The notes under the pieces: generated by a model
Database searches by the model: none
What the model saw: only the letters and a program-made list of their open reading frames with translations
Told to the model about the DNA's origin: nothing
Position numbers and translations under genes: made by a program
Assembly (NCBI GenBank): GCA_035476575.1
Contig: DATILL010000085.1
Span: 3,377-67,376 of the forward strand
Source of the DNA: DATILL01 sp035476575
GTDB lineage: Bacteria; Actinomycetota; Actinomycetes; Mycobacteriales; JACQDL01
Reading direction: 5' to 3'
DNA length: 64,000 bases
Part shown: one piece after another, positions 1 to 8,194 of the stretch
Position numbering within the stretch: position 1 is the stretch's first letter
How the letters are laid out: the number at the start of each line of letters is the position of its first letter

Positions 1-153
1 GGTGCCGGAGACCACCAGCCGGGCCGGCAGGATCATCAGCAGGCCGAGGTAGCAGAACAGCAGCGAGCACGCGTCCAGCCCCTGCCGGCGCTCACCTGGC
101 GACGGCAGCCCGGGCGCGACCTCCGGCGGTGTGGCGACGGTGCGGGCCGGCAC
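1..153 (-). CDS. O-antigen ligase/polymerase-like membrane protein, N-terminal fragment
   Basis: Only the first 51 codons lie in the window; the gene runs off the left edge. The GTG start is 4 nt beyond the stop of the upstream Wzz-like gene, so the two are probably cotranscribed and coupled. After a proline-rich head, a hydrophobic segment begins near residue 30 (ACSLLFCYLGLLMILPARLV). The LxxLxxLPARLVV pattern resembles the first membrane helix of actinobacterial Wzy/WaaL-type O-antigen ligase family proteins. That family link comes from this short stretch and from the Wzz-like neighbour, so it is an inference. Any polytopic membrane protein of a polysaccharide cluster could fit. Confidence 0.5.
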   Translation of the reverse strand, partial: MPARTVATPPEVAPGLPSPGERRQGLDACSLLFCYLGLLMILPARLVVSGT

Positions 154-156
154 CAG

Positions 157-1095
157 CTACCCCTTGGTCCGGATCCGACCGATGTCCGAGATCGGGATCG
201 TCTCCGATCCGTCCAGGCCGGACGGCGGCCGGCGCGGGTCGGCCGACGGCTCCAGGACTGGACCGTGGCCGAGGGACGTGCCCTGCTCCCAGCCGCCGCC
301 GACCGGTGCTGGCTGGGGCGGCTGGGGCGGTCCGGCGAGCGGGTGCGGTGCCCCCTGGCCGCCGTACGGCCCCGCTTGGCCGGCGTACGTGGCGTGAGCG
401 GGGTGGCCAGGGTGGGTGCCCGGTGGGGCGTGGGCCGGTCCCGTGGTAGGCGCGATGGCGCGCCTGCGCCGCCGGGCGCGGCGGTTCTCCGCGATGCTTT
501 CGATCATGAACGCCGAGCTGATGGTGAACGCCAGCGCCAGCGCCATGGCGGCCCCGGCAGCCCGGATCTTGCTGCCGTTCAGCTTGGTGGCCTCGGTCGG
601 CCGGACCAGATCGTTGATCTGGATGAAGCTGCCGTCCGGCGCGTTGAAGGCGATCTCCCTGGTGCGCAGCTCGACGGCGGCCCGCTGCAGCACCATGGTC
701 ACAGTGCGTCGCGTCTCGGTCGGCGACCGGCCGGTGGCCACCACGTTGATGAACGGGCCGGGGAGCTTGCCGTCGCCGACCTCGTAGTCGGCTGTGGCAC
801 CGCGGTTGTACAGGTCCTGAACAACCTCCGGGCTCATCAACACCGAGGTCAGCGCGGTCGACACGACGATCAGGCTGCCGTCGAAGGAGAGCAGCGGGTT
901 GGTGGGCGGGGACTTGTCGGAGATCCCGCCGCTTGCCCCGGTGTTGGGCGTGAGCAGCACGATGGTCCCCGTCGAGGAGTACTTCGGCGGCACGGCCTCG
1001 AACACCATCGCGGCCAGGCCGAGCGAGATCATTAACGCCGGCAGCGCGACGTACCACCGACGGAGCAGCACCATCAGTGACTTTGCGAAGTCCAC
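157..1095 (-). CDS. Wzz/chain-length-determinant-like polysaccharide biosynthesis protein
   Basis: This 312-residue protein has the two-helix plan of Wzz/capsular-polysaccharide copolymerases. A first helix lies at about residues 15-33 (YVALPALMISLGLAAMVFEA), followed by an extracytoplasmic region with a YSSTGTIVLL strand, and a second helix near residues 205-225 (AAGAAMALALAFTISSAFMI). The cytoplasmic tail of about 90 residues is rich in Pro, Gly, His and Ala. I see no Walker A motif, so this is not a fused tyrosine kinase. I chose the GTG before DFAKSLMVLLRRW because a GGGGGG run lies 3 nt upstream; another GTG exists about 33 codons earlier. It precedes the O-antigen-ligase-like gene in an operon. 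The likely job is to control exopolysaccharide chain length at the inner membrane. Confidence 0.65.
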   Translation of the reverse strand: MDFAKSLMVLLRRWYVALPALMISLGLAAMVFEAVPPKYSSTGTIVLLTPNTGASGGISDKSPPTNPLLSFDGSLIVVSTALTSVLMSPEVVQDLYNRGATADYEVGDGKLPGPFINVVATGRSPTETRRTVTMVLQRAAVELRTREIAFNAPDGSFIQINDLVRPTEATKLNGSKIRAAGAAMALALAFTISSAFMIESIAENRRARRRRRAIAPTTGPAHAPPGTHPGHPAHATYAGQAGPYGGQGAPHPLAGPPQPPQPAPVGGGWEQGTSLGHGPVLEPSADPRRPPSGLDGSETIPISDIGRIRTKG

Positions 1096-1238
1096 GAGCC
1101 CCCCAGCGCTCTGCCCGTCCGGGCCAGCGACCTGTACCCGTGCTGAGAGTACGCGGCGCCTCGGACGCTGATGGCGAAATCCCGAAAAGGTCACGCCCAG
1201 GCTCGGGCTCTGCCCGAGTGGGCACGGTCGTTGCACAC

Positions 1239-1254
1239 TGTGACGTAGTTCACT
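1239..1254. promoter_or_regulatory. CRP/FNR-like inverted repeat in the divergent intergenic region
   Basis: TGTGA-N6-TCACT matches the CRP-family consensus TGTGA-N6-TCACA at nine of ten positions. It sits in the 311-nt gap (1096-1406) between the leftward Wzz-like gene and a rightward small gene, about 145 nt from both starts. No other signal in this gap was convincing, although a TTGACA hexamer occurs at 1263-1268 without a good -10 partner. A single short match in a large genome can be chance. Confidence 0.3.
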
Positions 1255-1406
1255 CGAATGGCTTGACACGGCTCCCCGATGGTGCGAGCGTCGGTGCCTG
1301 GCCGTGTTCCCGCCGCGGTCTCGGTCGTCGGGATCCGAGACTGCTGCGCTTCCCTGCCGGGCTCTGTACCGCTTGCGCAGTGAACTTCTTAGGCAGGATT
1401 GGCCAA

Positions 1407-1736
1407 ATGTCGAAGATCGAACCAGCACGGTCCACGGCCGTGCCGCTGGGTGCCGCCCAGGATCTGGTGGACGCGCGGGGTTGCGGCGTGTTCGCGTTCG
1501 ACACCCACGATGCGATGGCAGCCGGGGATGCGGTCCGGGTGCTGGTCTGCACCAAACGGCCCGGCCGGGCCGCCCACCTGATGCGGCGGGCCGGCTTCCG
1601 GGTGCGGAGCTGGACCCCGCCGCTGACGCTGCTGCCGCGGGTCGAGGCTGAGATGGCATGCTCCGCGCCGGACGTGGTGATGTGGCGGAGCCACGACCCG
1701 GCCCTCGCCGAGCAGTGGTTCTGGCTGCCCCGCTAG
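1407..1736 (+). CDS. hypothetical 109-residue protein
   Basis: An ATG at 1407 opens a 109-residue frame beginning MSKIEPARSTAVPLG. It contains a mixed alpha/beta-looking core (DLVDARGCGVFAFDTHDA, VRVLVCTKRPGRAAHLMRRA) and ends in WFWLPR. Amino acid composition is more protein-like than the Arg/Pro-rich shadow frames around it. No membrane segment or signal peptide is visible. I do not recognise the family and cannot assign a function. It lies between the divergent Wzz-like gene and the glycosyltransferases and may belong to the polysaccharide region. No strong ribosome binding site is seen. Confidence 0.45.
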   Translation: MSKIEPARSTAVPLGAAQDLVDARGCGVFAFDTHDAMAAGDAVRVLVCTKRPGRAAHLMRRAGFRVRSWTPPLTLLPRVEAEMACSAPDVVMWRSHDPALAEQWFWLPR

Positions 1737-1793
1737 CGTCGGGCTTTCGGCATCGGGCCTCCGGCCTGGCCGCGGCCAGCTACCGTGCGGGTC

Positions 1794-1844
1794 ATGACGC
1801 TGAGGTTCCCATGATGCTGGGGTTCGGATGAAGCTGGGGTTCGC
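1794..1844 (+). repeat. triple 17-nt tandem repeat, each copy starting with ATG
   Basis: Three consecutive 17-nt near-copies start at 1794, 1811 and 1828 (ATGACGCTGAGGTTCCC, ATGATGCTGGGGTTCGG, ATGAAGCTGGGGTTCGC). Because 17 is not a multiple of three, the three ATGs are in three different frames. Only the last (1828) opens the long glycosyltransferase frame. It looks like duplication of a gene's own start region. Confidence 0.8.
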
Positions 1845-2991
1845 CTGCGCCTGGGGCGCCAGGCCCGAGCTGACCTGGTCGCACACCCCGTGGAGCCTGC
1901 GGGCCGCGTTGCGTGAGCGGGCCGGGTCGGGCGATGAGCTGGTCGATCTTGGGGTCAACTACCCCCCGGCGCTGCGCACCGCGTTGCGGGCAGCCACCGC
2001 GCGCCGGCACGACGGGCGCTGGGTGAGCATGTGGCGGCACTCTCGGCCGGCCCGGCGCTACGGCGAGGTGGCGATCCGCCGTACGCTGCGGCGCACCCCG
2101 TGCGACATCGTCCTGCAGATCCAGGACCTGGCCGCGGTCGACCCGCCGTTCCTGCTCTACCAGGACCTGTCCTACGACGTGCTGCTGGAGCGGGCCGAGG
2201 CTCCCGAGGGCCTGGTCCACTTCCCGACGCTGTCGTCGGACGCCGTGCTGCGGCTGCGGGACCGGCAGCGGGCGCTGTACGAGCAGGCGGCCGGGGTGCT
2301 GGCGATGAGCCGCTGGTTCGCCGATCATCTGGTGGCGCGGACCGGCCTGCCGGCGGGCAAGGTCCACGTCGTGCATCCTGGTGCGACCGCGGCGCAGGAT
2401 CTCAGCCCGGCGACGCTGGTCGCTGCGCACAAGCGTCGGCTGGCCGGGCCGCGCCGGAGGCTGCTGTTCGTGGGCAAGGACTTCCGCACCAAGGCGGGCG
2501 GACAGGTGGTGGCCGCGCTGGCCGTGCTGCGCCGTGATGTCGACCCAGATGTCACGCTGACCGTGGCCGGTCCGGACGTCTGGCCGCTGCCCGGCGAGGT
2601 ACCGGCCGGGGTGCGGTTTCTCGGCCGCCGGCCGGTGGCGGAGATCGGACGCCTGTACGACGAGCACGACCTGTTCGTGCTGCCGAGCCGGTTCGAGGGC
2701 TTCGGCATCTCGTTCGTGGAGGCGCTGGCTCATGGGCTGCCATGCGTGGGCCGGGATGCGTTCGCGATGCCCGAGATCATCCAGCCGGGCGTGAACGGCG
2801 ACCTGGTCACTGACGACGACCCGGCCGGCCTGGCCGGGCGGATCGCGGCGCTGCTGGCCGACCCGGAGCTGTACCAGCGCACCTACGACGCCGCGGCCGC
2901 CGTCGCCGAGCACTACTCCTGGCCCCGCGCCGCCGCCGACGTCCTCACCGTGGCCCACACAACAAGAGGTCACCACAACGCCGACAGGTGA
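1828..2991 (+). CDS. family 4 (GT-B) glycosyltransferase
   Basis: This 387-residue protein has the GT-B layout of GT4 enzymes. The acceptor half contains a DLAAVDPPFLLYQDLSYD region and an AMSRWFADHL helix. The C-terminal nucleotide-sugar half contains LLFVGKDFRTKAGGQVV (start of the second Rossmann domain), LYDEHDLFVLPSRFEGFGIS and the EX7E-type motif (E in SRFEGFG plus E in FVEALAHG). It presumably transfers a sugar in exopolysaccharide or cell-surface glycan synthesis; donor and acceptor cannot be read from sequence. The start is the last of three repeated ATGs. The final dozen codons (AHTTRGHHNADR) and the stop are supplied by an interspersed palindromic repeat, so the native C-terminus may have been replaced. 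Confidence 0.85.
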   Translation: MKLGFACAWGARPELTWSHTPWSLRAALRERAGSGDELVDLGVNYPPALRTALRAATARRHDGRWVSMWRHSRPARRYGEVAIRRTLRRTPCDIVLQIQDLAAVDPPFLLYQDLSYDVLLERAEAPEGLVHFPTLSSDAVLRLRDRQRALYEQAAGVLAMSRWFADHLVARTGLPAGKVHVVHPGATAAQDLSPATLVAAHKRRLAGPRRRLLFVGKDFRTKAGGQVVAALAVLRRDVDPDVTLTVAGPDVWPLPGEVPAGVRFLGRRPVAEIGRLYDEHDLFVLPSRFEGFGISFVEALAHGLPCVGRDAFAMPEIIQPGVNGDLVTDDDPAGLAGRIAALLADPELYQRTYDAAAAVAEHYSWPRAAADVLTVAHTTRGHHNADR

Positions 2992-3104
2992 CCACACGGG
3001 GCCGCCGTACACCGTGTGGTCACCTATGCGCCGTGTGGTGACCTCTTGTTGTGTTGAGCCAACGACAGGTGACCACAACGCCGATAGGTGACCACACGGT
3101 CGGG
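2959..3104. repeat. GGTSACC palindromic repeat cluster A
   Basis: Six GGTGACC/GGTCACC cores are arranged as three roughly 40-nt units in forward, inverted and forward orientation. Each unit pairs two half-sites of type AGGTGACCACA joined by an ACGCCGA spacer. Inverted neighbours could fold into a long hairpin. The cluster begins inside the 3' end of the upstream glycosyltransferase and fills most of the gap to the next one. The same family occurs at five other places in this window (clusters B-F). Confidence 0.9.
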
Positions 3105-3204
3105 TGGGTCTTGGGCGATGGGCTGCGGGCGGGGGGGCGGCCCACGTACGCTCCGCCAAGAATGACCGACGGGGCGCAGCCAACGGGGTTGGGGGGCTCG
3201 ACCA

Positions 3205-4539
3205 GTGCCGCATGTGCTGATCATTGTGCAGAACCTTCCGGTGCCGCTGGACCGGCGGGTCTGGCTGGAGTGCCAGGCGCTGGTCGCGGCCGGCTACCGG
3301 GTCAGTGTGGTCTGCCCGAAGGGCCCGGGTGACCCGGAGTACGCCGAGATCGACGGCGTGCGGGTCTACAAGTACGCCCCGCCGCCGGCCGCCCGCGGGC
3401 TGGCCGGCTACCTGCTGGAGTTCTGCTACTGCTGGGCCAGGACCAACCTGCTGGCCCGGCGGGTCTGGCGGCGGGACCGGTTCGACGCTATCCAGGCGTG
3501 CAACCCGCCGGACACGTACTGGGCGCTGGCCCGCCGCTACACCCGGCGCGGCGTGCGGTTCGTCTACGACCAGCACGACCTCAACCCCGAGGTGTTCCGG
3601 TCCCGGTTCGGCGAGCCCACCGGCCTGGTCGCGCGGACGCAGTACCGCCTGCTGCTGTGGCTGGAGCGGCGCACCTACGCCACCGCCCGGCACGTCATCT
3701 CCACCAACGAGTCCTACCGGGCGATCGCGATCAGCCGCGGCGGCAAGCGGCCCGAGGACGTGACCGTCGTCCGTAGCGGCCCGGACACCGCGACCATGCG
3801 GCCGCGCGACGGCGACCCGGCCCTGCGCCGCGGCCGCGAGCACCTGGCGGTCTGGCTGGGCATCATGGGACCGCAGGACGGCGTCGACGTCGTGCTGCGG
3901 GCGCTGGACGTGCTGGTGCACCGGATGGGCCGGGAGGACCTGCACGTTGCGCTGCTCGGCTTCGGTGACTGCCAGGAGGAGCTGGCCGCGCTGGCGGCCG
4001 AGCTGGGGCTTACCGACTATGTCACGTTCACCGGCCGGGCGGACGCGCGGATGGTCGCGCGGTACCTGTCCAGCGCCGACGTCGGGCTGTCCCCGGACCC
4101 GTTCAACCCGCTCAACGACGTCTCCACCATGAACAAGACGATGGAGTACATGAGCTTCGCGCTCCCGGTGGTCGCCTTCGACCTGACCGAGACCCGGGTC
4201 TCCGGCGGAGACGCGGCAGTGTACGTCGAGCCGACCGACATCGACCGGTATGCCAAGGCCGTGGCCGACCTGCTCGACGACCCGGACCGGCGGGTCGAGA
4301 TGGCGGTGGCCGCGCGGCACCGGGCCGAGACGGTGCTGGACTGGGAGCCGCAGAAGCGCCGTTACGTCGGGGTCTACGACCGGATCTTCGCGCTGCCGGC
4401 CCGGGCCGAGCCGGCCGGGCTGGCGGAGCCAGCCGAGCACGAGGGGTTGGCCGACCAGTGGGGGCACCAGCTCGTCGACCTGCGCGACCCGGGGGCGCTG
4501 CGCCGGTTCGCCCGCTCCCGGCGCATCGACGGTGCCTGA
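3205..4539 (+). CDS. family 4 glycosyltransferase
   Basis: This 444-residue GT-B protein starts at a GTG, with a GGGGGG ribosome binding site 8 nt upstream. The N-terminal VLIIVQNLPVPLDRRVWLE opening is typical of GT4 enzymes of exopolysaccharide clusters (the P-x-D-x-R-V-W-x-E signature). A Y-DQHDLNPEVF segment follows near residues 125-135. The C-terminal domain carries LGIMGPQDGVDVVLRAL and the donor-site segment NDVSTMNKTMEYMSFALPVVAFD, where MEYMSFALPVV replaces the usual EAMACGLPVV. The last 40 residues (Ala/Glu/Gly-rich, then DLRDPGALRRFARSRR) extend past the fold. It probably acts with the preceding glycosyltransferase on a surface glycan. It converges on a deacetylase gene 25 nt away. 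Confidence 0.88.
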   Translation: MPHVLIIVQNLPVPLDRRVWLECQALVAAGYRVSVVCPKGPGDPEYAEIDGVRVYKYAPPPAARGLAGYLLEFCYCWARTNLLARRVWRRDRFDAIQACNPPDTYWALARRYTRRGVRFVYDQHDLNPEVFRSRFGEPTGLVARTQYRLLLWLERRTYATARHVISTNESYRAIAISRGGKRPEDVTVVRSGPDTATMRPRDGDPALRRGREHLAVWLGIMGPQDGVDVVLRALDVLVHRMGREDLHVALLGFGDCQEELAALAAELGLTDYVTFTGRADARMVARYLSSADVGLSPDPFNPLNDVSTMNKTMEYMSFALPVVAFDLTETRVSGGDAAVYVEPTDIDRYAKAVADLLDDPDRRVEMAVAARHRAETVLDWEPQKRRYVGVYDRIFALPARAEPAGLAEPAEHEGLADQWGHQLVDLRDPGALRRFARSRRIDGA

Positions 4540-4564
4540 CGCCGGGCCGGCGCGTGCTGACCGG

Positions 4565-5320
4565 CTAAGGACGGAACCAGGCGGTCCGCCACGGCTGGCC
4601 GTGGGCCAGCAGGCCGCCGACGCTGGTCGCGACATAGCCCTGCCCGGCCAGCAGGCGCAGCAGCGCGCGGGTCACCTCGCCGCGGTCGAACGTCGGCCGA
4701 GGCGTGGTGTCGCCAGCGGGCACCTCGAAGCCGTCGTGCAGCAGGACGACCTCACCGGGACCGAGCCTGGCCTGGGCACGGGCGGCCACCTCGACCGGGG
4801 CGCCGTCCCGCCAGTCATCCACCGACGGGCCCCACACGACCGGGTCCAGCCCGGCCCGCCGTACCGCCCAGTAGGTCCGCAGCGTCTGGGCGCCGTACGT
4901 CGGCCGGAAGTAGCGGGCCGGCCGGCCGGTCACCGCCGCCAGCCGGTCCCGGCCCTCGACGATCCGCCGGGCCGCCTCGGCCGGTGACAGGCCGGTCAGC
5001 CGGGCGTGGTCGATGCCGTGCAGCCCGATCTCGTGCCCGCCGTCGAGCACCGCGCGGACCAGCTCCGGATGGCGCTCGGCCCGCTCGGCAAGCTGGAAGA
5101 ATGTCGCGGTCACCCCGACCTCGGCCAGTGCGGCCAGCACGGTCGGCGTGCCCTCGGGGTCTGGCCCGTCGTCGTAGGTCAGAGCGACCACCCGGGCCGA
5201 CGTACGGGCTCCCTTGAGCGAGCCGACCGGGCCGGCCAACCGGTCGGTGGCCAACCGGATCCGGGTGCGGGTACGCGGCGACAAACGGCGCGCCACCACC
5301 CGGTTCAGGCCAGACGACAC
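4565..5320 (-). CDS. polysaccharide deacetylase (NodB domain, carbohydrate esterase 4)
   Basis: This 251-residue protein consists almost entirely of a NodB domain. Motif 1 is TYDDGPD (catalytic and metal aspartates D50 and D51). Motif 2 is HGIDH (metal histidines H101 and H105). Motif 3 is FRPTYG and motif 5 is LLHDG near the C-terminus. No clear signal peptide is visible; the N-terminus is basic (RRLSPRTRTRIRLATDRL), so it may be cytoplasmic or released by a non-classical route. CE4 enzymes remove N-acetyl groups from chitooligosaccharide-like or peptidoglycan-like chains. Next to glycosyltransferases and a Wzz-like gene it most likely modifies an exopolysaccharide. Confidence 0.88.
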   Translation of the reverse strand: MSSGLNRVVARRLSPRTRTRIRLATDRLAGPVGSLKGARTSARVVALTYDDGPDPEGTPTVLAALAEVGVTATFFQLAERAERHPELVRAVLDGGHEIGLHGIDHARLTGLSPAEAARRIVEGRDRLAAVTGRPARYFRPTYGAQTLRTYWAVRRAGLDPVVWGPSVDDWRDGAPVEVAARAQARLGPGEVVLLHDGFEVPAGDTTPRPTFDRGEVTRALLRLLAGQGYVATSVGGLLAHGQPWRTAWFRP

Positions 5321-5353
5321 GATCCCTCCTGTGACAAGCTCCTCGCTGCACGG

Positions 5354-5379
5354 CCGGGCCCGACGACCGGGCCCGACGA
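5354..5379. repeat. perfect 13-nt tandem duplication
   Basis: CCGGGCCCGACGA occurs twice back to back in the 158-nt divergent gap between the NodB deacetylase and the methyltransferase genes. It is one of many short tandem duplications at gene edges in this window. Nothing else clear was seen in the gap. Confidence 0.8.
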
Positions 5380-5478
5380 TCAGCCTGCCATGTCCGGCCC
5401 GCCGGCAGGCGGGGTTGACGGGATGCGGCCGGCCGAATCTCGGTTGACCTCAGCCGACCGGGCCGGTCTCATCTGCCC

Positions 5479-6264
5479 ATGACCGCCTTCCCCGAACCCG
5501 CGCTCCCTGAGCATGTCGCCGAGAACCGGGCGTACTGGGACGGCGTGGCTGACCAGTGGGTCGCGGCGGGGCGGCGCCAGTGGGCCGCGGCCGAGCCGAG
5601 CTGGGGCATCTGGGGGGTGCCGCAGTCCGAGCTGCCGTTCCTGCCCGACGACGTGGCCGGTCTGGACACCATCGAGCTCGGCTGCGGCACGGCGTACATC
5701 TCGGCCTGGCTGGCCCGGCGTGGCGCCCGCCCGGTCGGCATCGACAACTCCGCCCGGCAGTTGGCCACCGCGCGCATGCTGCAGGCCGAGCACGGGCTGG
5801 AGTTCCCGCTGATCCACGGCAACGCCGAGCGGGTGCCGTACCCGGACGGGAGCTTCGACCTGGCGGTCAGCGAGTACGGTGCCGCGATCTGGTGCGACCC
5901 GTACCGGTGGGTCCCGGAGGCGGCGCGGCTGCTGCGGCCCGGCGGGCGGCTCGTGTTCCTGTGCAACTCGGCCCTAGCAATGATGTGCATGCCGGACGAG
6001 GGGCCGGCGGTGGACCGGCTGGTGCGCCCGCAGGAGGAGATCCGGCGGCTGGCCTGGCCCGGCGAGGGCATTGACTTCCACCTCGGCCATGGCGAGTGGA
6101 CCCGGCTGCTGCGCGAGTGCGGCTTCGTGGTGGACGAGCTGATCGAGGTGTTCGCACCCGCCACGACGATGCGAACGCCGGAGTACCTGACATTCGAGTG
6201 GGCACGGCGCTGGCCGGCCGAGGATGTGTGGCTCGCCACTCGCAGGCAAGATGGCAGGAGGTAG
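5479..6264 (+). CDS. class I SAM-dependent methyltransferase
   Basis: This 261-residue protein has the standard class I methyltransferase motifs. ELGCGTAY (residues 66-73) is motif I, the glycine loop binding SAM. PVGIDNSARQL carries the acidic residue for the ribose, and GNAERVPYPDGSFDLAVSEYGAAIW is the post-II acidic loop. EAARLLRPGGRLVF is the pre-strand-5 motif. The overall plan resembles Methyltransf_11 proteins. The aromatic N-terminus (YWDGVADQWVAAGRRQW) resembles small-molecule methyltransferases. The substrate is unknown. It stands alone on the plus strand, upstream of a decayed type VII-associated cluster. Confidence 0.85.
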   Translation: MTAFPEPALPEHVAENRAYWDGVADQWVAAGRRQWAAAEPSWGIWGVPQSELPFLPDDVAGLDTIELGCGTAYISAWLARRGARPVGIDNSARQLATARMLQAEHGLEFPLIHGNAERVPYPDGSFDLAVSEYGAAIWCDPYRWVPEAARLLRPGGRLVFLCNSALAMMCMPDEGPAVDRLVRPQEEIRRLAWPGEGIDFHLGHGEWTRLLRECGFVVDELIEVFAPATTMRTPEYLTFEWARRWPAEDVWLATRRQDGRR

Positions 6265-6299
6265 CCGACGGGAAGGGTGTCGTAGCGGAGCCGGGCGAG

Positions 6300-6722
6300 G
6301 TGGGTGGGGTGGCGTTCGACCGGCTGTTCGAGCAGACCCGGGAGGCGCTGGCGGTGGTCCGGGCGACCGGGCCGCCGGGCCGCCGGGCGGGGACGATCCC
6401 GACCTGCGCGGCCGGGGCGAGGCGGCTGACGGCCAGGTGCGGGCGGAGGTGCTGCCCAACGGCCGGCTGGAACGGCTGAGCGTCGATCCGCGGCTGGTGC
6501 GCGGTGGCGTCGAGGCGATGTGCGAGCAGATCGTGCTGGTGGTGAGCTCCGCGCTGGACGACCTGGCCGGGCAGTCCGCCGCGCGGCGTTCTGCCGGGGG
6601 CGCCGGACCCCGCCGCGCTGGCGGGCCGGCTGCGCGACCTGCAGGACGAGTCGATGCGCCAGTTCGCGGCGTTCAGCCAGGCGCTGGGCGACGTCGTGGC
6701 GCGGCTTCCCGGGCGGGGGTGA
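6300..6722 (+). pseudogene. YbaB/EbfC-like DNA-binding protein, frameshifted
   Basis: Three pieces of one small protein lie in two frames. The first reads VAFDRLFEQTREALAVVRAT (from GTG 6300/6309). The middle, GQVRAEVLPNGRLERLSVDP...RGGVEAMCEQIVLVVSSALDDLAGQ, is shifted. The end, PDPAALAGRLRDLQDESMRQ...ALGDVVARLPGRG, returns to the first frame and stops at 6720. Spliced, they look like a YbaB/EbfC-type nucleoid protein (VR(V/A)EV..NGR(L)..L.VDPRL), which often opens type VII secretion gene sets in actinomycetes. Two compensating indels fall in GC-only runs near 6375-6400 and 6570-6595. Either the gene is dead or two sequence errors are present. The neighbouring genes are broken as well, which favours decay. 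Confidence 0.65.
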
Positions 6723-6729
6723 CGGCGCG

Positions 6730-7046
6730 GTGGGAGCGGGGTACGACGTCCACGCCGACAGCCTGCGGCGGGCCGCGGCCGCCGTGCGGGACGCGGGTGA
6801 GCGGCTCGACCAGGCGTGGCAGGCGCTGGCCAGCCAGGTGGGAGGCCTGCCCGGCGCGTTCGGCGACGACATGGTCAGCGGTCTGATCACCGCGTCGTAC
6901 CAGGGCGCGCGGGCATCGCGGAGCGCTCGTTCGGCTCGGTGTCGCGCGGCTTCGGCGCCTTCGCCGACGGGCTGTCCGCGATGGCCGACCGGTACGACGC
7001 CGCGGAGCAGGACAATGTCGTGATCATTACCGCGGTGGGCCGGTAG
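6730..7046 (+). pseudogene. EspC/WXG100-like type VII secretion substrate, frameshifted
   Basis: From a GTG at 6730 the frame reads a helical segment YDVHADSLRRAAAAVRDAGE and then RLDQAWQALASQVGGLPGAF. After TASYQGAR, near 6905, the sensible continuation moves to another frame: GIAERSFGSVSRGFGAFADG, then LSAMADRYDAAEQDNVV, ending at 7044. The joined product of about 105 residues is two long helices, as in EspC-like or WXG100-like substrates of type VII secretion. It starts 7 nt after the YbaB-like remnant and precedes a CpnT-type toxin remnant, which is the usual order. Confidence 0.6.
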
Positions 7047-7052
7047 CCGGCC

Positions 7053-8194
7053 GTGGGAGTCGAGTTGCCGGGTGAGCTCGCCGACCTGCTGAACGAGCTT
7101 GGATATATCTGGCCGAAGGCCGATGAGGTGCAGTTGTTCCAGCTCGGCCAGGCGTGGGTGGATCTGGGCTCGACGGTACGGGCGATCAGCCAGGACGCCG
7201 AGGGCGCCGCCGGTCGCGTGTGACGGACAACCATGGCGACGCGATCGAGACGTTCCGGGAGAGGTGGGCGGCCGAGCGGGCGCCGTCGGCGGTGCTGCGG
7301 GATGGCGCGACCGGCACGCAGGCGGTGGGTGCGGCGCTGCTCGTCTGTGCGGGGATCGTGCTGGCGCTGAAGATCTGCGTGATCGTCCAGCTCACCATCC
7401 TGGCCATTGAGATCATCCAGGCGATCGCAACCGCCGAGGTCACCTTCGGGGCCTCGCTGCTGGAGATCCGGTGTTCATGAAGCTGACCGGCCTCGCGATC
7501 AACTTCATCATCAGCAAGGCAATGGAGACCATCCTTGGTTGAGGGGGGAAAGGCCGCCGGAGAGGGAGCCGCCAAAGCCGCCTAAGGCATCATCGCGGCC
7601 GCCACGAAGAACCTGCTCAAGGAGGCCGACGAGGACATCGCCAAAGCGGTCGAGAAAGACGCCTTCCCAGCCGCCGAAAAAGACGTCGCTCATGCTGCCG
7701 AACACGGGGTCAGGCCGCCGAGCGAGCATTCCTACCAGGGGTTGAAGGACAGCCTGGACGAGGGCGCGACGCTGGAGAAGAATCGCAAGTCGGAGATTGC
7801 CCGGCGGCCAGGCAACTCCGCCACCGCGCGGCAGGAGTTCGATCAGCTCACCCAGGGCATGCCGGTGCGCGGATACCCGAATGGTACGAGAGCGGCCACC
7901 CTGGCCGACGGCACTGAGGTGACGGTGCGCAAGTCATCAGACGGACGTACGACGATCGAGCTGGCCGCTGCGAGTGGCAGTGCCGCGATCCTGTTCGGCC
8001 AGGACGAGCTCGGGCTGGTCGCGGGGAGTCCGGTGTTTGTCCGGACCGTTCTGGGCATGCCGGTCGAGCAGGCGCTGCGGGAGTTTGCCGAGTATGCCGA
8101 GGACATGCGCGAGGCCGCGCGGCACCTGCCCGAGATCGCCGCTCGGTACGGTGGCGGAACGCTTGCCAACGGCCAGCAGGACCCGAGTGTCTGA
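7053..8194 (+). pseudogene. CpnT-like WXG100-domain toxin/effector, multiply broken
   Basis: The N-terminus MGVELPGELADLLNELGY, followed by IWPKADEVQLFQLGQAW, resembles the WXG100-like start of CpnT-type polymorphic toxins. It stops at 7218-7220 but continues in another frame (TDNHGDAIETFRERWAAERA), through a hydrophobic stretch (AALLVCAGIVLALKICVIVQ) to LLEI. It then shifts again (PVFMKLTGLAINFIISKAME), stops, restarts, and meets an in-frame TAA near 7582 (KAA-stop-GIIAAATKNLLKEA). A last open stretch (TTG at 7742) ends at 8194 with 150 residues, including VRGYPNGTRAATLADGTEVTVRK, and could still be translated. At least two frameshifts and one or two stops make this a pseudogene. The toxin domain itself is not recognisable. 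Confidence 0.6.

Noticed and set aside
1792..4635. 947-residue open frame antisense to the two glycosyltransferases
   Set aside because: Composition is Arg/Gly/Pro/His-rich with no recognisable motif, a normal by-product of very GC-rich codon bias opposite real genes.
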